A DNA stretch of 64,000 nucleotides from Tessaracoccus flavus (GTDB lineage: Bacteria > Actinomycetota > Actinomycetes > Propionibacteriales > Propionibacteriaceae): contig NZ_CP019605.1 of assembly GCF_001997295.1 (NCBI RefSeq), positions 310,001 to 374,000 on the forward strand, written 5' to 3'. The notes under the pieces are model-generated. The model saw only the letters and a program-made list of their open reading frames with translations. It made no database searches and had not been told where the DNA came from. This document shows positions 47,477 through 58,658 of the stretch, one piece after another. Made by a program: the position numbers and the translations under genes. Position 1 is the first letter of the stretch, and each line of letters opens with the position of its first letter.

Positions 47477-48801
47477 CGTGAGGCCTCCTCTCGGACGGGG
47501 ACGATCAGCGTCTGGCGGACGCCGTAGGTGGTGTAGCCGACCTGGCTGAGGTCGTAGCCGGTCTCGGCGTGCTCCGCGACGTCGATGCCCTGGGACTCGG
47601 CCGACTCCAGGATCCTGAGACCCATGGTCTTGTCGAGCACCTTGGCGATGACGAACGTCACGACGAAGGAGTAGACGAGCACCGCTCCGGCACCGAGGAC
47701 CTGGCGCCACAGCTGATCAACCCCGCCGCCGTAGAAGAGGCCGGCCACTCCCGCGGGGGACGATGGATCGGCCAGGAAGCCGATGAGCAGGGTGCCCACC
47801 AGACCGCCGACGAGGTGGACGCCGACGACGTCGAGCGAATCGTCATAGCCAAGCTTGTTCTTCACGCCGATGGCGAAGGCGCAGCTGACGCCCGCCAGCA
47901 GGCCGATCACGAGGCCGCCGAGAGGGCTGACCGAGTTGGCCGCCGGCGTGATGCCGACGAGCCCTGCAACGATGCCGGAGGCTGCGCCCAGGCTGGTGGC
48001 GTGGCCGTCGCGGAGGCGTTCCACCACGAGCCAGCCCAGCATCGAGGCGGCGGTGGCGCCGAGCGTGTTGATCCACGCCACCCCCGCCGTCGCGTTGGCG
48101 CCCAGGGCCGACCCCGCATTGAAGCCGAACCAGCCGAACCACAGCAGGCCTGCACCGAGCATGACCAGCGTCAGGTTGTGCGGACGCATCGGGGTGCGGC
48201 CGAAGCCGAGACGGGGCCCGATCACGAGGCACAGCGCCAGGGCGGCCGCTCCAGCGTTGATGTGGATCGCCGTGCCGCCGGCGAAATCGAGGGCCTGGAT
48301 CTGGTTGGCGATGAAGCCGCCGCGCTCGGCGGTGCCGCCGTCGAAGCTGAACACCCAGTGGGCTGCGGGGAAGTACACGACCAGGGCCCACACCGCGGCG
48401 AAGACAACCCAGGCGGAGAACTTCATCCGGTCGGCGACTGCGCCCGAGATGAGCGCGACCGCAATGATGGCGAAGGCTGCCTGGAACCCAGCGAACACGG
48501 CCGCCGGGATCGTGAAGGTGGCCTTCTCGGGGTCCATCAGACCCTCGAGGAAGAGGAACTCGAGCGGGTTGCCGACGACCCCGCCAATCGAGTTGCCGAA
48601 GGCCATCGAGTAGCCGATCACCACCCAGAGCACCCCGACGATGCCCATGGTGGTGATCGACATCATCAGCATGTTGAGGACGCTCTTGGCCCTCACCATG
48701 CCGCCGTAGAAGAACGCGAGACCGGGGGTCATGAGGAGCACGAGGGCCGCGCTCACGAGGACCCAGGCGGTGTCGCCCGTGTCAATTTCTAGAATCTCCA
48801 T
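47473..48801 (-). CDS. amtB: Ammonium transporter
   Basis: A 442-residue channel with eleven membrane helices. The twin-His pore residues are in GGTAIHINAG and VVGVHLVGG, and the family signature FFYGGMVRAKSVLNML opens the protein. It conducts NH3/NH4+ and is gated by PII, encoded next to it. Two GTNAC-n6-GTNAC-like boxes lie 47-103 bp upstream, consistent with GlnR-type nitrogen control. Confidence 0.97.
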   Translation of the reverse strand: MEILEIDTGDTAWVLVSAALVLLMTPGLAFFYGGMVRAKSVLNMLMMSITTMGIVGVLWVVIGYSMAFGNSIGGVVGNPLEFLFLEGLMDPEKATFTIPAAVFAGFQAAFAIIAVALISGAVADRMKFSAWVVFAAVWALVVYFPAAHWVFSFDGGTAERGGFIANQIQALDFAGGTAIHINAGAAALALCLVIGPRLGFGRTPMRPHNLTLVMLGAGLLWFGWFGFNAGSALGANATAGVAWINTLGATAASMLGWLVVERLRDGHATSLGAASGIVAGLVGITPAANSVSPLGGLVIGLLAGVSCAFAIGVKNKLGYDDSLDVVGVHLVGGLVGTLLIGFLADPSSPAGVAGLFYGGGVDQLWRQVLGAGAVLVYSFVVTFVIAKVLDKTMGLRILESAESQGIDVAEHAETGYDLSQVGYTTYGVRQTLIVPVREEASR

Positions 48802-48847
48802 GGACGTGAATCATCGCGGGCTCCGATGTCGCCCGGGGTGCCGTCGC

Positions 48848-48904
48848 GTAACGGCTGGGTAAGGGATTCAGCCGTCATGTTGCGGGCTGTCACCGGCGTG
48901 TTAC
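48848..48904 (-). promoter_or_regulatory. GlnR-like binding region upstream of amtB
   Basis: Two pairs of half-sites with 6-bp spacers: GTCAC-n6-GTTAC at 48889-48904 (both exact GTNAC) and GTAAC-n6-GTAAG at 48848-48863 (one mismatch). Their spacing is 41 bp. This matches the actinobacterial GlnR box (GTNAC repeats, n6) and lies 47-103 bp before the amtB start. GlnR itself is not in the window. Confidence 0.65.
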
Positions 48905-48937
48905 GGCGCTGTGTCCGAGATCAGCGCGCGTTCGCCG

Positions 48938-49438
48938 TCAGTGGTGCTTATCGGGTCGTGTGACGGCGTCGAGGTGGACATGGTCGAGGTCGCCCTCTCC
49001 GAGGGACTCCCACGAGCCGTCAAAGCTGAAGACCGTGTAGGCGGCCGTGGGGAACCAGCACTGGGCCTGATCGGCCTCGGCGCGGTTGCTGGCGTAGGCG
49101 AGTTCGGCCACCAGGCTCGGCACCGTCGGCGCGTGGCCCACCACCAGGAGGCACTCGACGTCGTCGCCCATCTCGGCGATGCGTTGGAGCATCGTCTCGG
49201 TACCGCCGTAATACAGGGCGTCCTGGAACTCGACCGGCACGTCGAGGCCCAGATGGGCGAAGGTCTCACGGGTGCGAACGGCTGACGACACGAGCGCGTA
49301 GTCGACGCCGAGCCCGCGCAGCGCCACCCCGGCCTCCTGCGCGTCCTGGACCCCACGCGGGTTGAGGCGCCGCGCCTTGTCTCCCTCGACGTGGTTGGCC
49401 TCAGTCTTCGCGTGTCGCATGAGTACGAGTCGTCGCAT
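48938..49438 (-). CDS. SixA-like phosphohistidine phosphatase
   Basis: A 166-residue histidine phosphatase. The catalytic LMRHAKTE (phospho-accepting His) is at the start and VVGHAPTV carries the second His, with SSAVRTRET between. SixA proteins remove phosphate from His-phosphorylated proteins; the target here is unknown. A TAGGCT hexamer lies exactly 6 nt before the ATG. Confidence 0.9.
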   Translation of the reverse strand: MRRLVLMRHAKTEANHVEGDKARRLNPRGVQDAQEAGVALRGLGVDYALVSSAVRTRETFAHLGLDVPVEFQDALYYGGTETMLQRIAEMGDDVECLLVVGHAPTVPSLVAELAYASNRAEADQAQCWFPTAAYTVFSFDGSWESLGEGDLDHVHLDAVTRPDKHH

Positions 49439-49444
49439 GCCGCG

Positions 49445-49450
49445 AGCCTA
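49445..49450 (-). promoter_or_regulatory. Leaderless -10 element for the sixA-like gene
   Basis: TAGGCT on the minus strand lies exactly 6 nt before the ATG at 49438, with no ribosome binding site. Confidence 0.65.
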
Positions 49451-49456
49451 CAAGTT

Positions 49457-50461
49457 TCAGGGCTTGACGGCGACGATCAGGTCGCGCCGGATCGACGAGT
49501 CGACGCGGTGGGCGAAGCGCTCCCACGCGTCCCCCTCGCGCACCCGGAGACCAGCGTCCGCCAACATCTGGGCCAGGTCCTCGCGCGACAGCCCGAACGT
49601 GTTCCACGACAGGCCCAGTGCGCCGCCGTGCATGAGTTGGCCCGCCCACACCGGGAGGGCCTCGCGGAGCAGGCCGGCTGGGGAGCGGTCGCGCTTGCCG
49701 GACACCCCCCGCACATCGGTGGTGGAGCCATGTGCCACGCCGTAGGGCGCGTCAGTGATGATCGCGTCGAACCGCTTCTTCCCGAAGAGCTCGGCCGACT
49801 GACGGGTGTCCCCGGTGAACGCAGTGACCCTGTGCCTGGCGTCGTCGGTGGAGATCTCAGCGTCGAAACGTTTGCCGATTGCCTTGCCCTCCCTCCGGAC
49901 GGGGGTGACGTCGGCGGTGTGCTTGATCCGCTTCCGCCTGAGGTAGGTCTTGTAGTAGGAGACCATCTGCTCGAATGCCTTGGCGTCCCCCTCGACGCCG
50001 AACCCGTCGTGGCCGAGGAGGAGCGCCGTCGACAAGGTGGTGCCGCGACCGGCCAGGGGATCGAGGATCTGGCGTGGCCCGGTCGGCTCCCTCGTCACCG
50101 CGGATAGGGTCACGTTGACCAGTAGCTGGGTGAACTGTTCGTTGGTCTTGCCGGGGTACTTGGGGATCGTGATGAGGTCGTCATCGAGGGTGAAGGGCTG
50201 CGGGAGCGCGACGGGGCGCAGCAGCTCTCCCTCGGCCTCGAAGAGGGCGAAGCAGGCCGACTGGCGCGCCACCGTTTCCAGGTTGGCGTCGGACAGCGCC
50301 GGGGCGTCGAATCCGAGGTAGCTGACACCTGCGAGTTCGGCGTCAGCAACCTCGCTCGCGAACGGAGCCGTCAGCTGCAGTTCGGCCGCAGTGAGGGGGC
50401 CCGATTCGCCTGCGTACACGCGATTGGCAGACGGGGAACGGAGCATGAGATAGCGCGGCAT
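49457..50461 (-). CDS. TRM11-family SAM-dependent methyltransferase
   Basis: A 334-residue methyltransferase. Motif I is ILDPLAGRGTTLSTALL and the catalytic tetrapeptide DAPY (ITDAPYGVAHG) replaces the usual (N/D)PPY, a form I associate with actinobacterial TRM11-like proteins. The N-terminal ~140 residues are beta-rich. Trm11 enzymes methylate guanosine 10 in tRNA, but the actinobacterial relatives are not defined. ATG 50461 is chosen because it starts MPRYLMLRS; upstream codons would add 29 residues. Confidence 0.8.
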   Translation of the reverse strand: MPRYLMLRSPSANRVYAGESGPLTAAELQLTAPFASEVADAELAGVSYLGFDAPALSDANLETVARQSACFALFEAEGELLRPVALPQPFTLDDDLITIPKYPGKTNEQFTQLLVNVTLSAVTREPTGPRQILDPLAGRGTTLSTALLLGHDGFGVEGDAKAFEQMVSYYKTYLRRKRIKHTADVTPVRREGKAIGKRFDAEISTDDARHRVTAFTGDTRQSAELFGKKRFDAIITDAPYGVAHGSTTDVRGVSGKRDRSPAGLLREALPVWAGQLMHGGALGLSWNTFGLSREDLAQMLADAGLRVREGDAWERFAHRVDSSIRRDLIVAVKP

Positions 50462-50529
50462 TGGACCAGTTTCCCACAGCGACGCGGGGAGCCCCAGAGT
50501 AGGCTCGGGCGCGGCTGGAAGGGGAACCC

Positions 50530-50922
50530 ATGACCGTAAGTGCGGCACGCAGGCCTGGCACAGAGTCGATGGTGGCGCGCGCCGCCGTGATCTTCGCCGG
50601 CGGCTTCATCGGCACCGCAGCGCGGGTGGCGGTCACGGAGGCGATCGGACATGAAGCGATCGCGCTCGCGACTGTGAACCTGACGGGATGCCTGGTGATC
50701 GGCCTGATCTCAGGCTACTTCGGTCCTCGGGTCACGCTGCTGCGGATCTTCCTCGCTGTCGGCGGAGTGGCCTCCTTCACGTCGTGGTCGTCGCTGGCAC
50801 TCCAGGGGGTGGCGTCTCCGGGTGCGATGATCCTGGTCGTGGCCGAGACGATGGTCGGCATCATCGTCGCGGGACTTGGTCATCTCTACGCCATGAAGCG
50901 CCTGCGCCGCGGGGGGAGCTGA
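50530..50922 (+). CDS. crcB: Fluoride channel subunit CrcB/FluC 1
   Basis: A 130-residue membrane protein with four helices and GGFIGTAARVA, NLTGCLVIG, GGVASFTSWSS, which correspond to the CrcB motifs. The usual GGxTTFS is altered (GGVASFTSW), while the partner at 50926 keeps it. FluC channels export fluoride and form antiparallel dimers; Gram-positive bacteria often use a heterodimer of two adjacent genes, as here. GGAAGGGG precedes the ATG. Confidence 0.88.
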   Translation: MTVSAARRPGTESMVARAAVIFAGGFIGTAARVAVTEAIGHEAIALATVNLTGCLVIGLISGYFGPRVTLLRIFLAVGGVASFTSWSSLALQGVASPGAMILVVAETMVGIIVAGLGHLYAMKRLRRGGS

Positions 50923-50925
50923 GAC

Positions 50926-51264
50926 GTGATCTGGCTGATCGCACTGGCGGGGGGCGTCGGTGCCCTGGCCCGCGCGGGAGTGGACCGGCTGGTGACCCTC
51001 CGTTTTCCTGGCTGGGTGGCGACCCTGGCCGTGAACATCACCGGCTCGTTCCTGATCGGCGTCTCGGCCACCCACCTGTCCGGGCCCGTCGTCGGAGTCG
51101 TCGCGGCCGGCTTCTGCGGGGGCTTCACGACCTTCTCGTCGGCCTGCTGGCAGGCGGCCCGTGAGTTGGGGACCAGACGGGTCCCCTTCGCGGTCGTTTA
51201 CACGGGTGCCACCGTGGCGGGCTGCCTCCTGGCCGCTTCCCTGGGCCTCGCCACGGGCACATGA
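50926..51264 (+). CDS. crcB: Fluoride channel subunit CrcB/FluC 2
   Basis: A 112-residue membrane protein with four helices. The motifs GGVGALARAGVD, VNITGSFLIG and CGGFTTFSSACWQ are complete, including the Phe-box residues of the pore. GTG at 50926 lies three bases after the stop of subunit 1, so the two are co-expressed as the probable heterodimer. A bidirectional terminator follows. Confidence 0.92.
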   Translation: MIWLIALAGGVGALARAGVDRLVTLRFPGWVATLAVNITGSFLIGVSATHLSGPVVGVVAAGFCGGFTTFSSACWQAARELGTRRVPFAVVYTGATVAGCLLAASLGLATGT

Positions 51265-51266
51265 CA

Positions 51267-51292
51267 AACGCCCCGCCGGGCGGCGGGGCGTT
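51267..51292. terminator. Bidirectional terminator between crcB and ppa
   Basis: An 11-bp perfect stem AACGCCCCGCC / GGCGGGGCGTT with loop GGGC. It lies between the convergent stops at 51264 and 51303. Confidence 0.88.
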
Positions 51293-51302
51293 GCATTGGT
51301 GG

Positions 51303-51866
51303 TCAGCCGAGGTTGGTGTGGATGTGCTCGTACGGTGTGCCCTTGGCGCGCTCGAACGACGCAGCCACTTCGGACTCGGCCTCGTCCCGTCCGGTCCACG
51401 TGGCACCTTCGACGGACTTGCCCGGCTCCAGGTCCTTGTACACCGAGAAGAAGTGCTCGATCTCCAGCAGCATGTGCTCCGGCACCGAAGACAGATCGGT
51501 GATGTGGCTGCGGCGGGTGTCGGCAGTGGCAACGCACAGCACCTTGTCGTCGCCACCCATCTCGTCGGTCATGCGGAACATCGCGACGGCGTAGCACTCG
51601 ATCAGGCAACCGGGGAAGGTCGGGTCCGCCCCGATCACCATCGCGTCGAGGGGATCGCCATCCTGGCCGAGAGTGCCCTCGACGAACCCGTAGTCGTACG
51701 GGTACTGGGTGGACGTGAAAAGCGTCCGGTCGAGGCGGATGCGACCAGTGTTGTGGTCCATCTCGTACTTGTTCTTGGTGCCCTTGGGGATCTCGACGGT
51801 GACGTCGAACAGGAGGCGTCGACCCGGGTCGATCGGGGTCAGCCCAACGGGTGCGTCTTCGCTCAC
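51303..51866 (-). CDS. ppa: Inorganic pyrophosphatase
   Basis: A 187-residue family I enzyme hydrolysing PPi to drive biosynthetic reactions. Signatures are [26 protein letters not shown] and DGDPLDAMV (metal ligands). The GTG at 51866 is chosen because GGAG lies about 9-10 bases upstream; further upstream codons would add about 30 unrelated residues. Gene order dacB-ppa (divergent) matches Rv3627c-Rv3628. Confidence 0.96.
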   Translation of the reverse strand: MSEDAPVGLTPIDPGRRLLFDVTVEIPKGTKNKYEMDHNTGRIRLDRTLFTSTQYPYDYGFVEGTLGQDGDPLDAMVIGADPTFPGCLIECYAVAMFRMTDEMGGDDKVLCVATADTRRSHITDLSSVPEHMLLEIEHFFSVYKDLEPGKSVEGATWTGRDEAESEVAASFERAKGTPYEHIHTNLG

Positions 51867-51942
51867 TACGGCGCTCCTATGATTGAGGTCAGGCCCGACT
51901 GAGGGCCAGTACTCCTGCAGGATACAACGAACGGGGGTGGCC

Positions 51943-53379
51943 GTGCGGTCACGCAACAGGGCGGTCCAGTGGGTCGTCGCCTGGCTGATCGTCGGGATCC
52001 TCCTCGGCGGTGGCTTCGCCGCAGCTGTCTACTCGGAGCAGTTGCTGGCCGCGGCCGGGCTCACCAGGAGCGGCGCCCCGAGCACCATCGATCCTGAGTT
52101 GTTCGCGCCCGAACCGACCCCGACGGCCGACGCGCCGACGCCAGCGGGCACGGGGCTCGCGGCGGCCGCCGCCCTCCCGGAGCCCGGGCCGCTGCCCGAC
52201 AGGCTGGTCCTCGAGGAGCGCCTGAATTCGCTGGACCGCAGCGAACTGGTCGCGCAGGAAGGTGCGACTGTCGCCATCGCCTACGAAGTCGTCGATGTGG
52301 CCACCGGCGAGATCGTCGCCGCCAACGGCCAGGACCTGCCACTGATCCCTGCGTCCAACACCAAGACGCTCACTGCGCTTGCCGTCATGAACGCGTTCGA
52401 CGGCAGCGAGACGTTCGCCACGCGGGTGCTCCAGCCGGCCGCGGGGCAGGTGGTGCTGGTCGGGGGAGGCGATCCACTGTTGCGCAGCACCCCTGCGGAC
52501 GCCGGATATCCCCAGCCGGCGAGCACCGCTGAACTGGCGGCCGCGACAGCTGAGGCGCTCCTCGCCTCGGGTCAGACGTCGGTGACGTTGGGATACGACG
52601 CGTCCCTCTTTACCGATCCCGGGTGGAACGCCACATGGCCGGACAACTACCGCGACCAGGTGACCCAACTCTCGTCGCTCTGGGTGGACGAGGGGAGAGG
52701 CCCCGATGGAGGCCCGCGGAGCCGTAACCCCGCGCTCAGCGCCGCAGAGACGTTCGCTGCGCAGTTGACGGCGGCGGGGGTCGCCGTCGCCGGAGAGCCG
52801 ACGGCTGTGCCCGCGTCTGGCGCCGAGGTGGCGCGGGTCGAATCGCTGCCCGTGCATGTGCTGGTGGAGACAGCCATGACGCGGTCGAACAATTCGTTCA
52901 CCGAGGTACTCGGTTTCCAATTGGCCCTGCAGACCGGTCACCCCGCGACGTTCGAGGGGTCGGTTGCCGCCATCGAGGAGCAACTCACCGCGCTGGGTCT
53001 CTGGCGTCAGGGCGCTGTTCTGTACGACGCCTCGGGTCTGTCTCGCAGCAACCTCGTGACGGCAGGGATGCTCGCGGAGGCGGTCCGTGCGATGGCCAGC
53101 GAACCCAGGCTCAGCGTCATCCTCGACGGGTTGCCCACCGCCGGCGTCACGGGCACCCTTGCTGATCGATTCGCCGACGACGTCTCGAGCCCCGCCCGTG
53201 GGGTGGCCCGCGCCAAGACCGGGACACTCAGCTTCGTCTCGACGCTCGCCGGCACGACGCTCACCGCGGACGGGCGACTGGTGGCGTTCGCGTTCATCAT
53301 CAACGGACCGCCCAACGGCTGGGCCGCGCGCGTCTGGGCCGATCAGGCTGCCGGCGTCGTTGCGGCGTGTGGCTGCTGA
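51943..53379 (+). CDS. dacB: D-alanyl-D-alanine carboxypeptidase (PBP4/DacB type)
   Basis: A 478-residue exported low-molecular-weight penicillin-binding protein. A signal anchor (about 8-30) and Pro/Ala linker precede the S13-family domain with SxxK in [10 protein letters not shown], SxN in RSNNSF and KTG in AKTGTLS. It trims the terminal D-Ala of cell-wall peptides, or acts as endopeptidase. The start could be GTG 51937 or 51943; I take 51943. Its stop overlaps the next start by one base (TGATG). Confidence 0.92.
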   Translation: MRSRNRAVQWVVAWLIVGILLGGGFAAAVYSEQLLAAAGLTRSGAPSTIDPELFAPEPTPTADAPTPAGTGLAAAAALPEPGPLPDRLVLEERLNSLDRSELVAQEGATVAIAYEVVDVATGEIVAANGQDLPLIPASNTKTLTALAVMNAFDGSETFATRVLQPAAGQVVLVGGGDPLLRSTPADAGYPQPASTAELAAATAEALLASGQTSVTLGYDASLFTDPGWNATWPDNYRDQVTQLSSLWVDEGRGPDGGPRSRNPALSAAETFAAQLTAAGVAVAGEPTAVPASGAEVARVESLPVHVLVETAMTRSNNSFTEVLGFQLALQTGHPATFEGSVAAIEEQLTALGLWRQGAVLYDASGLSRSNLVTAGMLAEAVRAMASEPRLSVILDGLPTAGVTGTLADRFADDVSSPARGVARAKTGTLSFVSTLAGTTLTADGRLVAFAFIINGPPNGWAARVWADQAAGVVAACGC

Positions 53380-54353
53380 TGGACTACGCGCCACCCGTGT
53401 CATGGGACCTCGCCCGCCGGGTCGCCCGCAGGGCAGCGGGCCAACTCCCTGACATCGATCCGCGGGAGCTCGACATGCTCACCGCCGACCTGCGCGTCAC
53501 CGCCCGTCGCGCTGGGGAACTGGCGGCGGCGCACCTGGGGCTCGAGTCGGTCGGCGCCACGAGCGTCCGGGTGGTCGACTGGGCAGGGTGGTCGCGCGCG
53601 GCCCGACACATGGCTGAAGCGGTGGTGGGGGAGCTGTCGCTGACCCCACGACCCGCTGGCGTCGGCAGCGCGCTGCGCGGCCTCGGCAACGGGTTGCTCG
53701 CCGGGTTGGCCATGGGGCGCGTGAGCCGCCAGTTGCTGGGGCAGTACGACGCGGTCACCGGAGACGACGCGCTCTATCTCGTGGCCCCCACGATCCTCCA
53801 GCACGAGCGTCGCCACGCGTTCGTCCCTGAGCACTTCCGGCTCTGGGTGGCGCTGCACGAGCAGACCCACGCCCTGCAGTTCCGTGCCGCCCCCTGGCTG
53901 CGTGACTACGTGCGCGAGCGCATGGCCGTCGTCGCCGACGACGAGGTCCAGATCGCGGAGGCCCTCATCGCCTGGCAGGAGACCGGAGACCTCGTGTCGC
54001 TCCTGGTGTCACGTGAGGCGCACACCCAACTCCACGAGCTGACCGCCCTGATGACGCTGCTGGAAGGCCACGCCGATCTGGTCTCCGACACCGTCGGTTG
54101 CCGGCACGCGACGACGGTGGGGAAGATGCGCAAAGCCTTCGCCAGGCCGCAGCGAACGGGCCGCCTGGCGAACGCGTCGGCCACCCTCGACAAGCAGGCC
54201 CAGTATCGCGACGGGCTCGCCTTCTGCCGCACCGTGGTGCGGCGGCGCAGCTGGAAGTTCCTGTCGCGGGCGTTCGCCGACCCCGGCAACCTGCCGACGA
54301 TGTCGGAGATCAGCGACCCCCAGGCATGGATCGATCGGCAGCGCCGTGGCTAG
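53379..54353 (+). CDS. Zinc-dependent metalloprotease-like protein (DUF2342 family)
   Basis: A 324-residue protein of the actinobacterial DUF2342/'coenzyme F420 biosynthesis associated' family, with zincin motif HEQTH (residues about 164-168) and a second acidic residue in LEGHADLVSD that would complete the zinc site. Corresponds to Rv3626c. The ATG overlaps the dacB stop by one base, and its own end overlaps tilS by 8 bases. Proteolytic activity is inferred from the motif. Confidence 0.88.
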   Translation: MDYAPPVSWDLARRVARRAAGQLPDIDPRELDMLTADLRVTARRAGELAAAHLGLESVGATSVRVVDWAGWSRAARHMAEAVVGELSLTPRPAGVGSALRGLGNGLLAGLAMGRVSRQLLGQYDAVTGDDALYLVAPTILQHERRHAFVPEHFRLWVALHEQTHALQFRAAPWLRDYVRERMAVVADDEVQIAEALIAWQETGDLVSLLVSREAHTQLHELTALMTLLEGHADLVSDTVGCRHATTVGKMRKAFARPQRTGRLANASATLDKQAQYRDGLAFCRTVVRRRSWKFLSRAFADPGNLPTMSEISDPQAWIDRQRRG

Positions 54354-55311
54354 GCGGGAGCTGGGGCCGGCTGCCCTGCGCGTCGGTCGGGCCGTCGCTG
54401 ACCACCTACCTGACGGCGGGGCGGTGGTCGGGTGCTCCGGCGGCGCCGATTCGCTGGCGCTGGCTCTCGGGGCCGCGTGGGCCGCGGCGCGGACCGGGGC
54501 GGACGTTGCCGCGGTCGTCGTGGATCACGGATTGCGGCCGGACTCGGGCCACGTGAGCAGCCGGGTTGTGGAGCAGCTGCGCGGGCGGGGCCTCGACGCC
54601 CGCGTCGTGCGGGTGCAGGTGGAGCCTGACCATCCGGACGGTCTCGAGGCCGCCGCGCGTCACGCCAGGCTGGCAACACTCGAGGCCACCGGGCGCCCGG
54701 TGCTGTTGGGGCACACCCTCGACGACCAGGCGGAGACCGTGCTGCTGGGCCTGTTGCGCGGGTCGGGCACGCGGTCATTGGCGGGGATGGCGGCGGTACG
54801 AGGACCATTCATCCGGCCGTTGCTTGGGCTGCGCCGCGCGGACACGGAGGCGGCCTGCGGGGAGTGGGGCATCGAGCCCTGGCAGGACCCCATGAACGAC
54901 GACGAGCGATATGCGAGGGTGCGTACCCGACGGCTGTTGCCGCTGCTGACCGACGAGTTGGGCAGAGACGTCGCCCCCGCTCTGGCGCGCACCGCCCGGC
55001 TGGCCCGCGCTGACGCCGACCACCTCGACGCGCTCGCACTGGCTGCGGTGCCGCAACGGCAATGGCTCGAGGTGGCGGACCTGGAGCCGCTGCCGGACGC
55101 GCTGCTCTGGCGCGTGGTTCGGCGCTGGCTGGCCGCCCGCTCGCCGTCGTCGGGAATGGAGCATGTGCTGGCGGTCGCGAGGCTCGTCGGGCACTGGCAC
55201 GGGCAGGGGCCGGTGGCGGTGCCGGGAGCGGTGGTCCGACGCGTTGGTGGGCGCCTGCTCGTCGAGCCCTCAGGGGCGGCTCGACAGGACGACGGCGATC
55301 CATCATCGTGA
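54346..55311 (+). CDS. tilS: tRNA(Ile)-lysidine synthase
   Basis: A 321-residue ATP pyrophosphatase that converts the CAU anticodon of tRNA-Ile2 to LAU. The PP-loop motif CSGGADSLAL (about residue 28), VVDHGLR and GHTLDDQAETVL are typical of the N-terminal domain; QDPMNDDERYARVRTR marks the helical part. GTG start within the preceding gene (8-base overlap). In most actinobacteria tilS-hpt-ftsH is conserved, as here. Confidence 0.95.
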   Translation: MARRELGPAALRVGRAVADHLPDGGAVVGCSGGADSLALALGAAWAAARTGADVAAVVVDHGLRPDSGHVSSRVVEQLRGRGLDARVVRVQVEPDHPDGLEAAARHARLATLEATGRPVLLGHTLDDQAETVLLGLLRGSGTRSLAGMAAVRGPFIRPLLGLRRADTEAACGEWGIEPWQDPMNDDERYARVRTRRLLPLLTDELGRDVAPALARTARLARADADHLDALALAAVPQRQWLEVADLEPLPDALLWRVVRRWLAARSPSSGMEHVLAVARLVGHWHGQGPVAVPGAVVRRVGGRLLVEPSGAARQDDGDPSS

Positions 55312-55353
55312 TCGCCTATCCCCAACCGGTTCCCGGGGTGGGGGCCCGCGCGC

Positions 55354-55359
55354 TAGGCT
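55354..55359 (+). promoter_or_regulatory. Leaderless -10 element for hpt
   Basis: TAGGCT lies exactly 6 nt before the GTG at 55366, with no ribosome binding site. Confidence 0.65.
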
Positions 55360-55365
55360 CGCCCC

Positions 55366-55917
55366 GTGGATGCTGCTGACGTTTCGCAAGACCTGGCCAA
55401 GGTGCTGTTCACCTCCGACGAGATCCAGGCGCGCGTGGCCGAGGTCGCCGCCCAGATCGATGAGGACTATGCGGGCAGGGACGTCCTCATGGTGGGCGTC
55501 CTCAACGGTGCCGTCATGGTGATGAGCGACCTGCAGCGGGCGATGCGCAGCCACGTCGAGATGGACTGGATGGCCGTCTCGTCCTACGGGTCCGGCACCC
55601 AGTCCAGCGGCGTCGTGCGGATCCTCAAGGACCTCAACACCGACCTCGAGGGCCGTGACGTCATCGTCGTCGAAGACATCATCGACACCGGGCTGACGCT
55701 GAGCTACCTCATGAGCAACCTCGCATCCCGCGGGCCCGCCAGCCTTGAGATCATGACCATGTTCCGCAAGCCTGACGCGGCCCAGATGGAAGTGCCGGTC
55801 AAGTACGTGGGCTTCGAAATCCCCAACGAGTTCGTCGTCGGCTACGGCCTCGACTACGCCGGCCGCTACCGCAACCTGCGCGACGTCGGCACGTTGGCGC
55901 CGCACGTCTACAGCTGA
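55366..55917 (+). CDS. hpt: Hypoxanthine phosphoribosyltransferase
   Basis: A 183-residue purine-salvage enzyme making IMP/GMP from hypoxanthine/guanine and PRPP. It has the PRPP-binding loop VIVVEDIIDTGLTL, the pyrophosphate loop GVLNGAVM, and VGYGLDYAGRYRNL for the base pocket. The GTG at 55366 is 54 bases after tilS with its own TAGGCT promoter element. Confidence 0.96.
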   Translation: MDAADVSQDLAKVLFTSDEIQARVAEVAAQIDEDYAGRDVLMVGVLNGAVMVMSDLQRAMRSHVEMDWMAVSSYGSGTQSSGVVRILKDLNTDLEGRDVIVVEDIIDTGLTLSYLMSNLASRGPASLEIMTMFRKPDAAQMEVPVKYVGFEIPNEFVVGYGLDYAGRYRNLRDVGTLAPHVYS

Positions 55918-56007
55918 AAGCAATGCCCGTCCCGCCGCGGAGAGTGACCGCCGGGTGGGCACTGGCTTCGTCGAGGGGGCTCCGTTGCTCCCGCTGGTAA
56001 GGTTTCT

Positions 56008-58085
<2,078 letters not shown>

Positions 58086-58086
<1 letters not shown>

Positions 58087-58652
58087 TGGCCGTCGACCAC
58101 CAGCGCGCCATCGCGGCGGTCAGGGAGCTGCTCGCCGCCGTCGGTGAGGACCCGGACCGCGACGGCCTGCTGGAGACGCCGGACCGGGTTGCCAGGTCGT
58201 GGGCCGAAATGCTGGCCGGACACGGTGCCGATCCGGCCGATCTCCTGGCCAAGACCTTCGACATCGACCACGACGAGATGGTCCTGGTCAAGGACATCCG
58301 GTTCGTCAGCATGTGCGAGCACCACCTGCTTCCGTTCACCGGCGTCGCGCACATCGGTTACATCCCCTCGCCCGAGCGCGGCGTGACCGGACTGTCCAAG
58401 CTCGCCCGTCTCGTCGAGCTGTTCGCCCGCCGACTCCAGGTCCAGGAACGCATCACGAGCCAGATCGCCGAAGCCCTCGTCGAGCATCTCGACGCGCACG
58501 GCGTCATCGTCGTCCTCGAGGCCGAACACACCTGCATGACGATGCGCGGGGTCAAGAAGCCCGGCAGCATGACGGTCACGTCGGCCGTGCGAGGCCAGTT
58601 GCGTGTCCCGGCCACGCGAGCCGAGGCCATGAGCCTCATCCTGGGGCGCTGA
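58086..58652 (+). CDS. folE: GTP cyclohydrolase I
   Basis: A 188-residue enzyme of the first step in folate synthesis (GTP to dihydroneopterin triphosphate). The zinc ligands are in MCEHHLLPF and [14 protein letters not shown]. The ATG at 58086 overlaps the ftsH TGA (TGATG). It is the first gene of the folE-folP-folB-folK run. Confidence 0.96.
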
Positions 58653-58658
58653 GCTCCC

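Noticed and set aside
50462..50529. Fluoride riboswitch upstream of crcB
   Set aside because: The gap is 68 bases and lacks the crcB riboswitch core motif and pseudoknot; only a GGAAGGGG ribosome binding site and TAGGCT are visible.
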